Origin: Spyradocola merdavium
GTDB lineage: Bacteria > Bacillota > Clostridia > Christensenellales > UBA1750
Assembly: GCA_018711265.1 (NCBI GenBank)
Contig: DVIM01000115.1
Location: forward strand, 1-12,453
Length of the DNA stretch: 12,453 nt
Direction: 5' to 3'
The position numbers and the translations under genes are program-made. This document shows, in pieces, positions 6,325 through 12,453 of this stretch. The notes beneath the pieces are model-generated. The model made no database searches. It was not told the origin of the DNA and worked only from the letters and a program-made list of their open reading frames with translations. Numbering within the stretch: the first letter of the stretch is position 1; each line of letters opens with the position of its first letter.

Positions 6325-7092
6325 TTATTTCTTTGCCGGGCCTTCCTCTGCGGGCGCGTGCGGAGCCCTTTCGCGCTTGCCGCCCTTTTTGCGGCCGCGA
6401 ATCTTTTCCAGGAGCAGGTCCTCCATCCGGCTGCCGTACTTGACCGAGAAGACCATCGCCGCGACGGCGGCCACCACGAGGATCGCCCAGCCCCACAAGG
6501 GGATGGAGAGGCTGCCGGAGCCGACCAGGGCCGAGACGATCGTCCCCCACGGCCGCGTCAAAAGGACCATGACCGCAAACCAGGACCAGCTGTACCCCGT
6601 AAGGCCCGCGAGCAGGCAGAGCACATCGTCCGGAAAGAAGGGAAAGAGGAAGAGCAGGGCGAGCGTCAGCCGCTGCTTCCCGGCAAGGACGTTGAGGTAC
6701 TTGTCGACGATGGCCGGGGAGGCCAGCTTGTAGACGATGGGCTTGCCGCAGTACCGGCCGATGCCAAAGGCGACGAGGGAGCCGAGAAAGATGGCGATTG
6801 TGCTGTAGAAGAACGAGGGCCAGAAGCCGAACAGCGCGCCGCCGGCCAGCGTCGTGACGTTGCCGGGGATGGGCGCAAAGATGACCTGCGCAATCTGCAG
6901 GAGGATGAAGATCGCCGGGGCCCAGGCGCCAAAGCCGCGCACATACGCCTGCAGCGCCTCCACCGAGGTGAAGATCTCCAGATAGCCGTTGGCCTTGAGC
7001 CAGAAATAGAGCGCGGCAAGCGCTGCAATCGCCAAAATCAGAACGCCGGCGAGGAGAATCCCCCTCTTGCGGTTCTTGCGCTGCTCGGACAT
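6325..7092 (-). CDS. TVP38/TMEM64 family (VTT domain) membrane protein
   Basis: A polytopic membrane protein of 255 residues from ATG at 7092. It has an N-terminal helix near 11-33 and a VTT (SNARE-associated/DedA-like) core. The core contains FAPIPGNVTTLAGGALFGFW, then a glycine-rich helix ending GIGRYCGK, then FPFFPDDVLCLLAGLTGY and a helix beginning RPWGTIV. A final helix near 200-220 precedes a lysine/arginine-rich cytoplasmic tail. The conserved F-x-P-x-P-G and FPFxPxD...AG motifs are characteristic of this family, whose members are linked to lipid scrambling and membrane homeostasis. An in-frame TTG at 7101 would add three residues, but AAGGAAGG is better spaced for the ATG. It sits 38 nt after the carboxypeptidase gene on the same strand, suggesting a shared envelope role. 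Confidence 0.88.
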   Translation of the reverse strand: MSEQRKNRKRGILLAGVLILAIAALAALYFWLKANGYLEIFTSVEALQAYVRGFGAWAPAIFILLQIAQVIFAPIPGNVTTLAGGALFGFWPSFFYSTIAIFLGSLVAFGIGRYCGKPIVYKLASPAIVDKYLNVLAGKQRLTLALLFLFPFFPDDVLCLLAGLTGYSWSWFAVMVLLTRPWGTIVSALVGSGSLSIPLWGWAILVVAAVAAMVFSVKYGSRMEDLLLEKIRGRKKGGKRERAPHAPAEEGPAKK

Positions 7093-7130
7093 GCTGCCCA
7101 ATCCTTCCTTTCTTGGAAATGCAAGTGCTT

Positions 7131-8756
7131 TCAGCGTTCCCGATGCGAGGGACGATAATACGACGGCCGATCCTGGCGCAAGGGGCGCTGGGGCTGGCCG
7201 GGCGCGCCATAGCGCGGGCGGGGCGCCTGCTGCATGGGCCGCTGCGAGCGGGGGAGGGGGTTGGTCTGCAGGTGCTGGTACTCCAGCTGGGCGCGGCGGC
7301 GCTTGACCTCCTCCGTGCGGCGCGCGCGCTCCATCTCCCGCTTGACGCGGCGCGCGCGGCGGATCTCCGCGATCAGCCAGACGACCAGGATGAAGAACAG
7401 CACCACCGGGATGATCACGAGCAGATAGAGCGGGGACCAGCCCTGGATTGCGACGTCGGTGGTGACGACGGAGACGCCGCCGTCCGAAACGGAGTTGCTG
7501 ATGGGCGTTGTGGAGGGAATCTCCGCGATGGGCGCCGCAACCGTATTCGCCGCTACGAGGTCCAGAACGATTTCGTCCATCCCCTCGTATTGAAAGTGGA
7601 GCTGGCCGACGACCTCGCCCTCCTGGATCGGCGCGGTGAGCGTGTCATTGACATAGGTCACGGTCGCGTACTGGGAGAAATTCGCGGCGATGTCGCTCGC
7701 CTCCGCGCTGGTGCAGAGGAAGTTCTGGATCTGCGGATCGTCCGGGTTGGCGAGATTGAGCGTCAGCGTCGCGTTGTCCGGGTCCTGCGCGCCGGAAACC
7801 TCCGCCGTAAAGGGGTGGGAGGAATAGATCTCCGAAAAGGGCAGCGCGGAATAGGCGGCAAAGACGTAATCCGCCAGGTGCCTGGTGTCGATCCACTTGC
7901 CCTCGGTCGTCGATCCGAAGACGACCGTGGCCACCTGCAGGCCGTCCTTTTCGCTCAGGGAGACGAACGCGCTCTGCGCGGCGTTGGTAAAGCCGGTCTT
8001 TCCGCCGACCATGTACTCGTAGGAGAACTCGTCCTCCGTGCCGGGCAGCATGCGGTTGCCGTTGTCGAAGGAATAGTTGCGGACCGTGCCGTCGGGCTTT
8101 GTGGCGTGGATGGTGTACTCCGGCGTTTGGATGATCTCCAGGAAGGTTTCGTTCTGAATGGCCTCCAGGAAGACCTTGTAGTAGTCCTCCGCCGTGGTGT
8201 AGTGGTTGGGGTCCGGCAGGCCGTGCGGCGTGGTGAAGTGGGTGTTTGTGCAGCCCAGCTCCTCGGCCCGGGCGTTCATCATGTCCGCAAAGGCGTCCAC
8301 GGACCCGGCGACCGCCTCGGCCAGGGCCACGCCCGCGTCGTTGCCGCTCTTGAGCAGCAGGCCGTACATGAGGTCGCGCACCGTGATGCTCTCGCCCTCC
8401 TGCAGATAGATCGAGCTTTCGCCGACCATGACGTTTTTGGAAACGGTCACGACCTGGTCCAGGTCCAGGTTCTCCAGGGCGAGGATGGCGGTCATGACCT
8501 TTGTGGTGGAAGCGGGATAGATTTTGCGGTCCGCTTCCTTGCTGAAGAGCACGCGGCCGCTGCCGACGTCCACGGCCACGGCGCTTGTGGCGTAGAGCAT
8601 GTCGGCATCCAGGCGCTCCGGATGATCGGCGTCGTAATCCGCCGGGTACTTGTTGGGATCCGCGCTATAATCTTCGGCGAAGCAGACCTGCGGCAGGAGC
8701 ACGAGCAGGAGCGTCAGCGCCAGAATCCATCGGATTTTCAGCCATCTTTGCGACAA
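7131..8756 (-). CDS. Serine-type D-Ala-D-Ala carboxypeptidase (PBP5/DacF-like, peptidase S11) with C-terminal anchor
   Basis: A 541-residue exported low-molecular-weight penicillin-binding protein that trims the terminal D-Ala from peptidoglycan stem peptides. A signal peptide covers residues 5-27 (WILALTLLLVLLPQVCFA). The three active-site motifs are present: S-T-T-K at 83-86 (catalytic Ser83, Lys86), S-G-N at 137-139 and K-T-G at 253-255. Residues about 310-405 fit the C-terminal beta-rich PBP5 domain. Unusually, a full transmembrane helix (about 443-464) follows, then a 77-residue cytoplasmic tail. That tail is arginine-rich near the membrane and proline/glutamine/arginine-rich at its end. 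The start is TTG at 8756, inside a run of eight T's; it is needed to include the signal peptide, and GAGAGGG lies about 10 nt upstream. First gene of a minus-strand operon, divergent from the response regulator gene. Confidence 0.95.
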   Translation of the reverse strand: MSQRWLKIRWILALTLLLVLLPQVCFAEDYSADPNKYPADYDADHPERLDADMLYATSAVAVDVGSGRVLFSKEADRKIYPASTTKVMTAILALENLDLDQVVTVSKNVMVGESSIYLQEGESITVRDLMYGLLLKSGNDAGVALAEAVAGSVDAFADMMNARAEELGCTNTHFTTPHGLPDPNHYTTAEDYYKVFLEAIQNETFLEIIQTPEYTIHATKPDGTVRNYSFDNGNRMLPGTEDEFSYEYMVGGKTGFTNAAQSAFVSLSEKDGLQVATVVFGSTTEGKWIDTRHLADYVFAAYSALPFSEIYSSHPFTAEVSGAQDPDNATLTLNLANPDDPQIQNFLCTSAEASDIAANFSQYATVTYVNDTLTAPIQEGEVVGQLHFQYEGMDEIVLDLVAANTVAAPIAEIPSTTPISNSVSDGGVSVVTTDVAIQGWSPLYLLVIIPVVLFFILVVWLIAEIRRARRVKREMERARRTEEVKRRRAQLEYQHLQTNPLPRSQRPMQQAPRPRYGAPGQPQRPLRQDRPSYYRPSHRER

Positions 8757-8791
8757 AAAAAACCATCCCTCTCAACAAGGCATTTTTTATG

Positions 8792-8820
8792 AGTATAGCA
8801 CCAAAGCGCGTTCCTGTACA
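8792..8820 (-). promoter_or_regulatory. Promoter of the carboxypeptidase operon
   Basis: On the minus strand TGTACA (8820-8815; 4 of 6 matches to TTGACA), a 17-nt spacer and TATACT (8797-8792), with TGC directly before the -10 (extended -10). Transcription would start near 8785, about 30 nt before the TTG codon. Confidence 0.6.
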
Positions 8821-8862
8821 GCGCAAGTTTGTTTAAGAGTTGTTTCAACCCGGCATTTTCCC

Positions 8863-8892
8863 GCAGAAACGCGCGGAAAACGCGGAGAATGC
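8863..8892 (+). promoter_or_regulatory. Candidate response-regulator operator (direct repeats)
   Basis: Three imperfect direct copies of a GCnGAAAACGC-like unit: GCAGAAACGC (8863-8872), GCGGAAAACGC (8873-8883) and GCGGAGAATGC (8882-8892). Copy spacing is 9-10 nt, close to one helical turn. OmpR/PhoB-type regulators bind such head-to-tail half-sites. The block lies just upstream of the -35 of the response regulator gene and about 43 nt upstream of the -35 of the divergent carboxypeptidase gene. This is inference from pattern and position only. Confidence 0.35.
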
Positions 8893-8914
8893 GAGGGGGA
8901 AAGGTAAGTTTTGT

Positions 8915-8944
8915 TTGCAATCTGCCCATAAGCGATGTTACAAT
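8915..8944 (+). promoter_or_regulatory. Probable promoter of the two-component operon
   Basis: TTGCAA (8915-8920), an 18-nt spacer and TACAAT (8939-8944). Each hexamer is a partial match and the spacer is slightly long, fitting an activator-assisted or moderate promoter. It leaves a leader of about 65 nt before the GTG start at 9017. No other transcription signal is visible between 8757 and 9016 apart from the divergent promoter and the repeats listed separately. Confidence 0.5.
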
Positions 8945-9016
8945 AAGCAAAAGAGCGCCCGAGCACGGCGCGAGAACGAGGGGCGCGCGGGCATGCGCGT
9001 GGAAGGGAGTTTTGAC

Positions 9017-9706
9017 GTGGCGAAGCGATTGCTGTTGGTGGACGACGAGCCGGCCATCATCAAAGGATTAAAATTCTCATTGGAGCAGGACGGATACGAG
9101 ATCCTGACGGCCTCCGACGGCGGGGAGGCGCTGGAGCAATTCAAAAAGGGCGGCGTGGACCTGATCCTGCTGGACGTCATGCTGCCGGTCATGGACGGCA
9201 TCGAGGTCTGCCAGCGCATCCGCGAAAAGTCCGACGTGCCCATCATCATGCTCACGGCCAAGGGCGAGGACATGGACAAGATCCTCGGCCTGGAGTATGG
9301 GGCGGACGACTACATGACCAAGCCCTTCAACATCCTGGAGGTCAAGGCGCGCATCAAGACGATCCTGCGCCGCATGGGCGCCCCGCGCGAGCGCGAGGAG
9401 AGCAACACCATCACCGTGCACGACCTGAGCGTCAACCAGGACCTGCGCTCGGTCACCCTCAAGGGCAAGGAGGTCAACCTGACCGCCAAGGAGTTCGACA
9501 TGCTGCGCCTGTTCATCACCAACCGCGGCAAGGTCTACAACCGCGAGCAGCTGCTGGAGGCGCTGTGGAGCAACGAGTACGCCGGCGACCTGCGCACGGT
9601 GGACGTGCACATCCGCCGCCTGCGCGAGAAGATCGAGCCGACGCCGTCCAAGCCGGAATACATCTTGACCAAGTGGGGAGTTGGGTACTATTTCACCGAT
9701 AAGTAA
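9017..9706 (+). CDS. OmpR/PhoB-family response regulator (WalR/MtrA-like)
   Basis: A 229-residue DNA-binding response regulator. The receiver domain (1-118) has the acidic pair Asp9-Asp10, the phospho-acceptor Asp53 in LLDVMLPVMDG, the switch Thr in MLTAKG and the conserved Lys in TKPF. The C-terminal winged helix (about 130-229) has LTAKEFDMLRLF, the recognition-helix region RTVDVHIRRLREKIE and the closing wing GVGYYF. I chose the GTG at 9017 because AAGGGAG sits 7 nt before it and the receiver starts immediately after (AKRLLLVDDE). Longer starts upstream would run through the promoter. The helix sequence is very WalR/MtrA-like, but without a family tree I leave the symbol blank. It is co-transcribed with the kinase gene, which it overlaps by 26 nt, and its targets probably include cell-wall genes such as the divergent carboxypeptidase. 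Confidence 0.95.
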   Translation: MAKRLLLVDDEPAIIKGLKFSLEQDGYEILTASDGGEALEQFKKGGVDLILLDVMLPVMDGIEVCQRIREKSDVPIIMLTAKGEDMDKILGLEYGADDYMTKPFNILEVKARIKTILRRMGAPREREESNTITVHDLSVNQDLRSVTLKGKEVNLTAKEFDMLRLFITNRGKVYNREQLLEALWSNEYAGDLRTVDVHIRRLREKIEPTPSKPEYILTKWGVGYYFTDK

Positions 9707-11207
9707 GCCGCGCTTCAGCATCCGCTGGAAGCTGCTGCTCGTCTACATGGGGCTGATCGGCATCACCTTTGGGCTGGTCGTCTGGGCGGTGATGAACGTC
9801 ACGGGCACGTATCTGGTCAACCAGCGCGTGAGCGAGGAGCTCTCGGTTGTGGACGCCCTGGCGCTGGAGGTCACCTCCGACGTGCGCGAGGCCAACGCCG
9901 ACGCCCTGTACGAGACGCTGGTCGAGCGCGGAAGGGAGAACGACGCGCGCCTGCTGGTGACGGACGAGACGGGCACCGTCTGGGTGGACAGCCTCTCGGA
10001 GCTCAACGGCGTGCGGCTGGGTCACGGGGAGATCACGGACATCACCAGCCAGCAGATGGACCGCTCCTATGGATTCCACCGCGTGCAGAGCGAGGCGTTC
10101 ACGCTCTCCAACGGGGAGTGGATCGGGTACTACACCTGCGCCGTGACGGACAACGGCCGCCTGATCGGGACGGTGATGATGGTCTCCTCCCTGCAGGACC
10201 TGACGCGGAGCCTGGACGAGATCCAGAACAACATCATCCTCTTCTTCGTCGCGGTGCTGATCATTGTGCTGGCGGTGGGGCTGTACTTCGGCTCCGTCAT
10301 CACCCGGCCCATCAACGACCTCAACACCGTCATGCAGCAGACCGCGCGCACGGGCTTTACCGTCCGCGCAAATCCCCGCGGCAACGACGAGATCGCGCAG
10401 CTCGGCCGCACCTTCAACATGATGAGCGAAAAGCTGCAGAACATGGACCAGATGCGCAGCGACTTCATCTCCAACGCCTCCCACGAGCTCAAGACGCCGC
10501 TTTCGGCCATGAAGATCCTCATCGAGTCCATCCTCCACCAGGAGACGCCCGACCCGGCCATGACGCGCGAGTTCCTGGGGGACATCAACCAGGAGATCGA
10601 CCGCCTGAGCGCAATCGTGGGGGACCTTCTGACCATTGTGCGCTTTGACAGCCGCAGCGAGAAGCTCCAGATGGAGCCCATCGCCCTGGACGAGCTGCTC
10701 TTTGACACGCTCAGCCGCCTGAGCCCCGTGGCCAACCGCGCGGGCATCGCGCTGGAGCCCTCCTGCGACGAGCTCTGCTTCGTCAACGGCGACCCCATCA
10801 AGCTTCAGCAGGTCATCTACAACCTGTGCGACAACGCCGTCAAGTACACGCCGCGCGGGGGCACCGTCTGGGTCCGCCTCTACACGGAGGCCGGGCGCGC
10901 GGTCATCGAGGTCAAGGACAACGGCATCGGCATCCCCAAGGAGAGCATTCCCCACATCTTCGAGCGCTTCTACCGCGTGGACAAGGCGCGCTCGCGCTCG
11001 ACGGGCGGCACGGGACTGGGCCTTTCCATCGTGCAGTCCATGGTGCACCTGCACGGCGGGGACATCGAGGTCGAGTCCGAGGAAGGGGTCGGCACCACCT
11101 TCCGCGTGTACCTGCCGCTCGTCAAGGACCCCTATGCCGACTTTGTGGATGAAGAAGAGGAGGAGGCGCAGCCCGCCGATGGAGGAAAAGATGAAGAAGA
11201 CTCGTAA
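9681..11207 (+). CDS. Membrane sensor histidine kinase (HAMP-HisKA-HATPase)
   Basis: A 508-residue kinase that would phosphorylate the upstream regulator. It has TM1 (about 18-40), an extracytoplasmic sensor segment of about 145 residues, TM2 (about 185-209), HAMP (about 206-258) and the H-box SHELKTPLSAMK with phospho-accepting His268. The ATPase domain shows an N-box (NLCDNAVKYTP, Asn381 and Asn385), DNGIGIP with Asp413, the F-box FERFYRVD and GGTGLGLSI. The tail is strongly acidic (a five-Glu run and DEEDS). There is no cytoplasmic PAS domain between HAMP and the H-box, unlike Bacillus WalK and like MtrB. The sensor segment may be Cache-like, but I cannot prove the fold. The start is uncertain: TTG at 9681 is the only standard start before TM1, yet its GGGGAG is directly adjacent. 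The gene overlaps the regulator gene by 26 nt and the next gene by 17 nt. Confidence 0.93.
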   Translation: MGTISPISKPRFSIRWKLLLVYMGLIGITFGLVVWAVMNVTGTYLVNQRVSEELSVVDALALEVTSDVREANADALYETLVERGRENDARLLVTDETGTVWVDSLSELNGVRLGHGEITDITSQQMDRSYGFHRVQSEAFTLSNGEWIGYYTCAVTDNGRLIGTVMMVSSLQDLTRSLDEIQNNIILFFVAVLIIVLAVGLYFGSVITRPINDLNTVMQQTARTGFTVRANPRGNDEIAQLGRTFNMMSEKLQNMDQMRSDFISNASHELKTPLSAMKILIESILHQETPDPAMTREFLGDINQEIDRLSAIVGDLLTIVRFDSRSEKLQMEPIALDELLFDTLSRLSPVANRAGIALEPSCDELCFVNGDPIKLQQVIYNLCDNAVKYTPRGGTVWVRLYTEAGRAVIEVKDNGIGIPKESIPHIFERFYRVDKARSRSTGGTGLGLSIVQSMVHLHGGDIEVESEEGVGTTFRVYLPLVKDPYADFVDEEEEEAQPADGGKDEEDS

Positions 11208-12177
11208 GGGACGCACGCGCCTGCTCTGCGCCCTGCTTTGTGCCGCCCTGCTGCTGTTCAGCGGGTGCACCCGCTCCTATTACGGCGGAATCGCCGAGCG
11301 CGAGGACGGCGACGCCGCCGCCTATACGGAGGACATTCTGCCCGAAAGCCAGGACAACGCCTACGGCAGCAAGGTCACCGCAACCCTCTATTACCGCTAC
11401 ATGGCCGAGGACCTGCTCGCGGCCGTGGAGCAGGAGTTCACCGTCACCGCGGAAAAGACCCTCGAGGAGATGGCCATCCAGGCCCTGATCGACGGGCCGA
11501 AGGATACGCAGTACGAGTACAACGCGCTCATCAGCTCGGAGACGGAGATCGTCAGCGTCAAGGAGCAGAGCGGATACCTCTCCGTCACCCTCTCCAGCGA
11601 GTTCCTGGACGAGATGGTCCAGGACATCGACGGCGAGGCGACGCGCAGGCGCCTTGCGGTGCAGGCCATCGTCAACACCGTCACGGGCATCGGGAACTAC
11701 AGCCGCGTGCTGATCCTCGTGGACGAGACGGGCTCCGGCAACGGCGAGCGCCTGACGTACGCCGAAGCGGGCTGGGAGGAGTACGGCGACCGGACGATCG
11801 AGCCCATGGCGCGCGACACCTCCGTGATCCTCACCCCGGAAAACGCGCTGGAAATCGTGCTGCGCTCCCTCGTGGAGAAGGACTACGACCACATGGAGTA
11901 CTTCCTCGCGGACCGGGACTACGACGGGACCGCCTGCCCCACGCGCGCGGAGCTCACGGACATCCTGTCGGCAAAGGCCTCCATCGTGAGCTACAGCCTG
12001 GAAGGACCTGCGACCGTTTCTCCGGACGGGCAGCGCGCCGTGGCGCTGGTGGACATCGCCTACGTCGGCTCGAACGGGCAGATGACGGAGCTGACGGGCC
12101 TGCCCATCCGCCTCATCCGCGAGGACGTGTGGAAGGTGAGCTTCCAGTCCCTGGACACGATGTTCCCGGGATACTGA
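11191..12177 (+). CDS. GerMN-domain lipoprotein
   Basis: A 328-residue predicted lipoprotein. A basic N-terminus and hydrophobic stretch end in the lipobox LFSGC, with Cys26 as the acylation site, so the protein is anchored outside the membrane. Residues about 62-180 match the GerMN (sporulation/germination) domain pattern. This is a strand beginning ATLYYRY, the helix LEEMAIQALIDGP, a VSV...LSVTLSSEF strand pair, AVQAIVNTVT and a closing VLILVD strand. Residues about 205-328 form a second alpha/beta region I cannot name. GerMN domains are thought to bind cell-wall or protein ligands. I set the start at ATG 11191 because GGAGG lies 5 nt upstream; longer in-frame ATGs lie within the kinase's acidic tail. 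The gene follows regulator and kinase exactly as lpqB follows mtrAB in actinobacteria, so it may modulate the kinase. Confidence 0.88.
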   Translation: MKKTRKGRTRLLCALLCAALLLFSGCTRSYYGGIAEREDGDAAAYTEDILPESQDNAYGSKVTATLYYRYMAEDLLAAVEQEFTVTAEKTLEEMAIQALIDGPKDTQYEYNALISSETEIVSVKEQSGYLSVTLSSEFLDEMVQDIDGEATRRRLAVQAIVNTVTGIGNYSRVLILVDETGSGNGERLTYAEAGWEEYGDRTIEPMARDTSVILTPENALEIVLRSLVEKDYDHMEYFLADRDYDGTACPTRAELTDILSAKASIVSYSLEGPATVSPDGQRAVALVDIAYVGSNGQMTELTGLPIRLIREDVWKVSFQSLDTMFPGY

Positions 12178-12222
12178 TATATTAAGGAAGAATCTGCCTG
12201 GGGACCGGGCAAGGAGGATGCG

Positions 12223-12453
12223 ATGAAGAGAAGGTTCGCGGCCCTGGCGCTCTGCGCCGTGCTGTGCGCGCTGTCGTTTGCCCCGGCATCGGCCGCGGTC
12301 GCGCCGGTGAACGTGCGCGACGACAGCATCGTGCGGAGCCGCAGCACCGTGGTCTACTGCCTGAGCGAGGACCGCTATCGCCTCGTGCCGGAGGTGCGCA
12401 GCGTCACGCTGCTGGGGAATGAGACCCTGCTGGACGTGCTGGCGGAGGAGGTC
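12223..12453 (+). CDS. Exported GerMN-like protein, partial (runs off the right edge)
   Basis: Seventy-seven codons are visible from ATG 12223, preceded by AAGGAGG (12211-12217), and the frame is still open at the window end. Residues 1-24 are a clear signal peptide (MKRR, then a hydrophobic core, then ASA as a cleavage site); there is no lipobox cysteine. From about residue 43 the mature part reads VVYCLSEDRYRLVPEVRSV and then LLDVLAEEV. That resembles the first strand-turn-strand and helix of a GerMN domain, in which a surface polypeptide often reads 'LYxxD...LVPExR'. It lies 45 nt after the lipoprotein gene with no terminator between, so it is probably the fourth gene of the operon. GerMN assignment is an inference from the first third of a domain; export is better supported. 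Confidence 0.68.
   Translation, partial: MKRRFAALALCAVLCALSFAPASAAVAPVNVRDDSIVRSRSTVVYCLSEDRYRLVPEVRSVTLLGNETLLDVLAEEV

Noticed and set aside
7113..8792. Plus-strand 559-codon open frame
   Set aside because: Antisense shadow of the carboxypeptidase gene, whose three active-site motifs are intact on the other strand.
8847..8857. Small inverted repeat GTTG-TTT-CAAC
   Set aside because: Four-base arms are expected by chance and it has no T tract or link to a promoter element.
8915..8944. WalR box (TGTWAH-N5-TGTWAH) near the regulator promoter
   Set aside because: Only one half-site-like TGTAAC is present on the minus strand at the -10; the second half at the right distance does not match.
8840..9016. 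Longer N-terminus for the response regulator
   Set aside because: It would run through the promoter and the repeat block; the GTG at 9017 has a well-spaced AAGGGAG and begins directly before the receiver domain.
9693..11270. Minus-strand 525-codon open frame
   Set aside because: Antisense shadow of the histidine kinase gene; no recognisable motif.

Overview
The window is a GC-rich stretch (well above 60% GC by eye) of a Bacillota chromosome, most likely a high-GC Clostridia lineage. This is inferred from several features. The HisG is the short form paired with a HisZ. The ribosome-binding sites are strong GGAGG-type sites and the promoters look sigma-A-like. There is also a DacF-type D,D-carboxypeptidase, a TVP38/VTT protein and GerMN-domain proteins next to an OmpR-type two-component system. 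Nothing in the window is a mobile element, CRISPR array or rRNA/tRNA gene.

Left part (1-5698, minus strand): a tightly packed histidine operon read right to left, hisZ-hisG-hisD-hisB-hisA-hisF~hisI(E). It is driven by a near-consensus promoter (TTGACA-16-TATAAT) at 5671-5698. Genes overlap by 4 nt or are separated by 3-12 nt. The last gene is the surprise: hisF has no stop codon and runs in frame into a complete HisI domain, then into what looks like the start of a HisE domain at the window edge. It is a predicted HisF-HisI(-HisE) fusion. hisH and hisC are not in this cluster, and the HisF half has a shortened active-site loop.

Middle (5767-6126, plus strand): a small stand-alone transcription unit. 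It has a promoter, a long imperfect hairpin starting at the predicted 5' end of the RNA, a 64-codon orphan ORF with a good ribosome-binding site, and a rho-independent terminator.

Middle right (6132-8820, minus strand): a three-gene unit running toward that terminator. It encodes a secreted D-Ala-D-Ala carboxypeptidase with an unusual C-terminal membrane anchor and basic cytoplasmic tail, a VTT/TVP38 membrane protein, and a 58-residue two-helix membrane protein.

Right part (8863-12453, plus strand): a divergent operon encoding an OmpR/PhoB-family response regulator, a membrane histidine kinase without a cytoplasmic PAS domain, a GerMN-domain lipoprotein, and a second exported, GerMN-like protein cut by the window end. 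This order is the same as actinobacterial mtrA-mtrB-lpqB and differs from the walRK-yycHI layout of Bacillus. Near-helical-period direct repeats upstream of the promoter are a candidate regulator-binding site. Together with the divergently transcribed carboxypeptidase, this half looks like an envelope-stress or cell-wall control locus.
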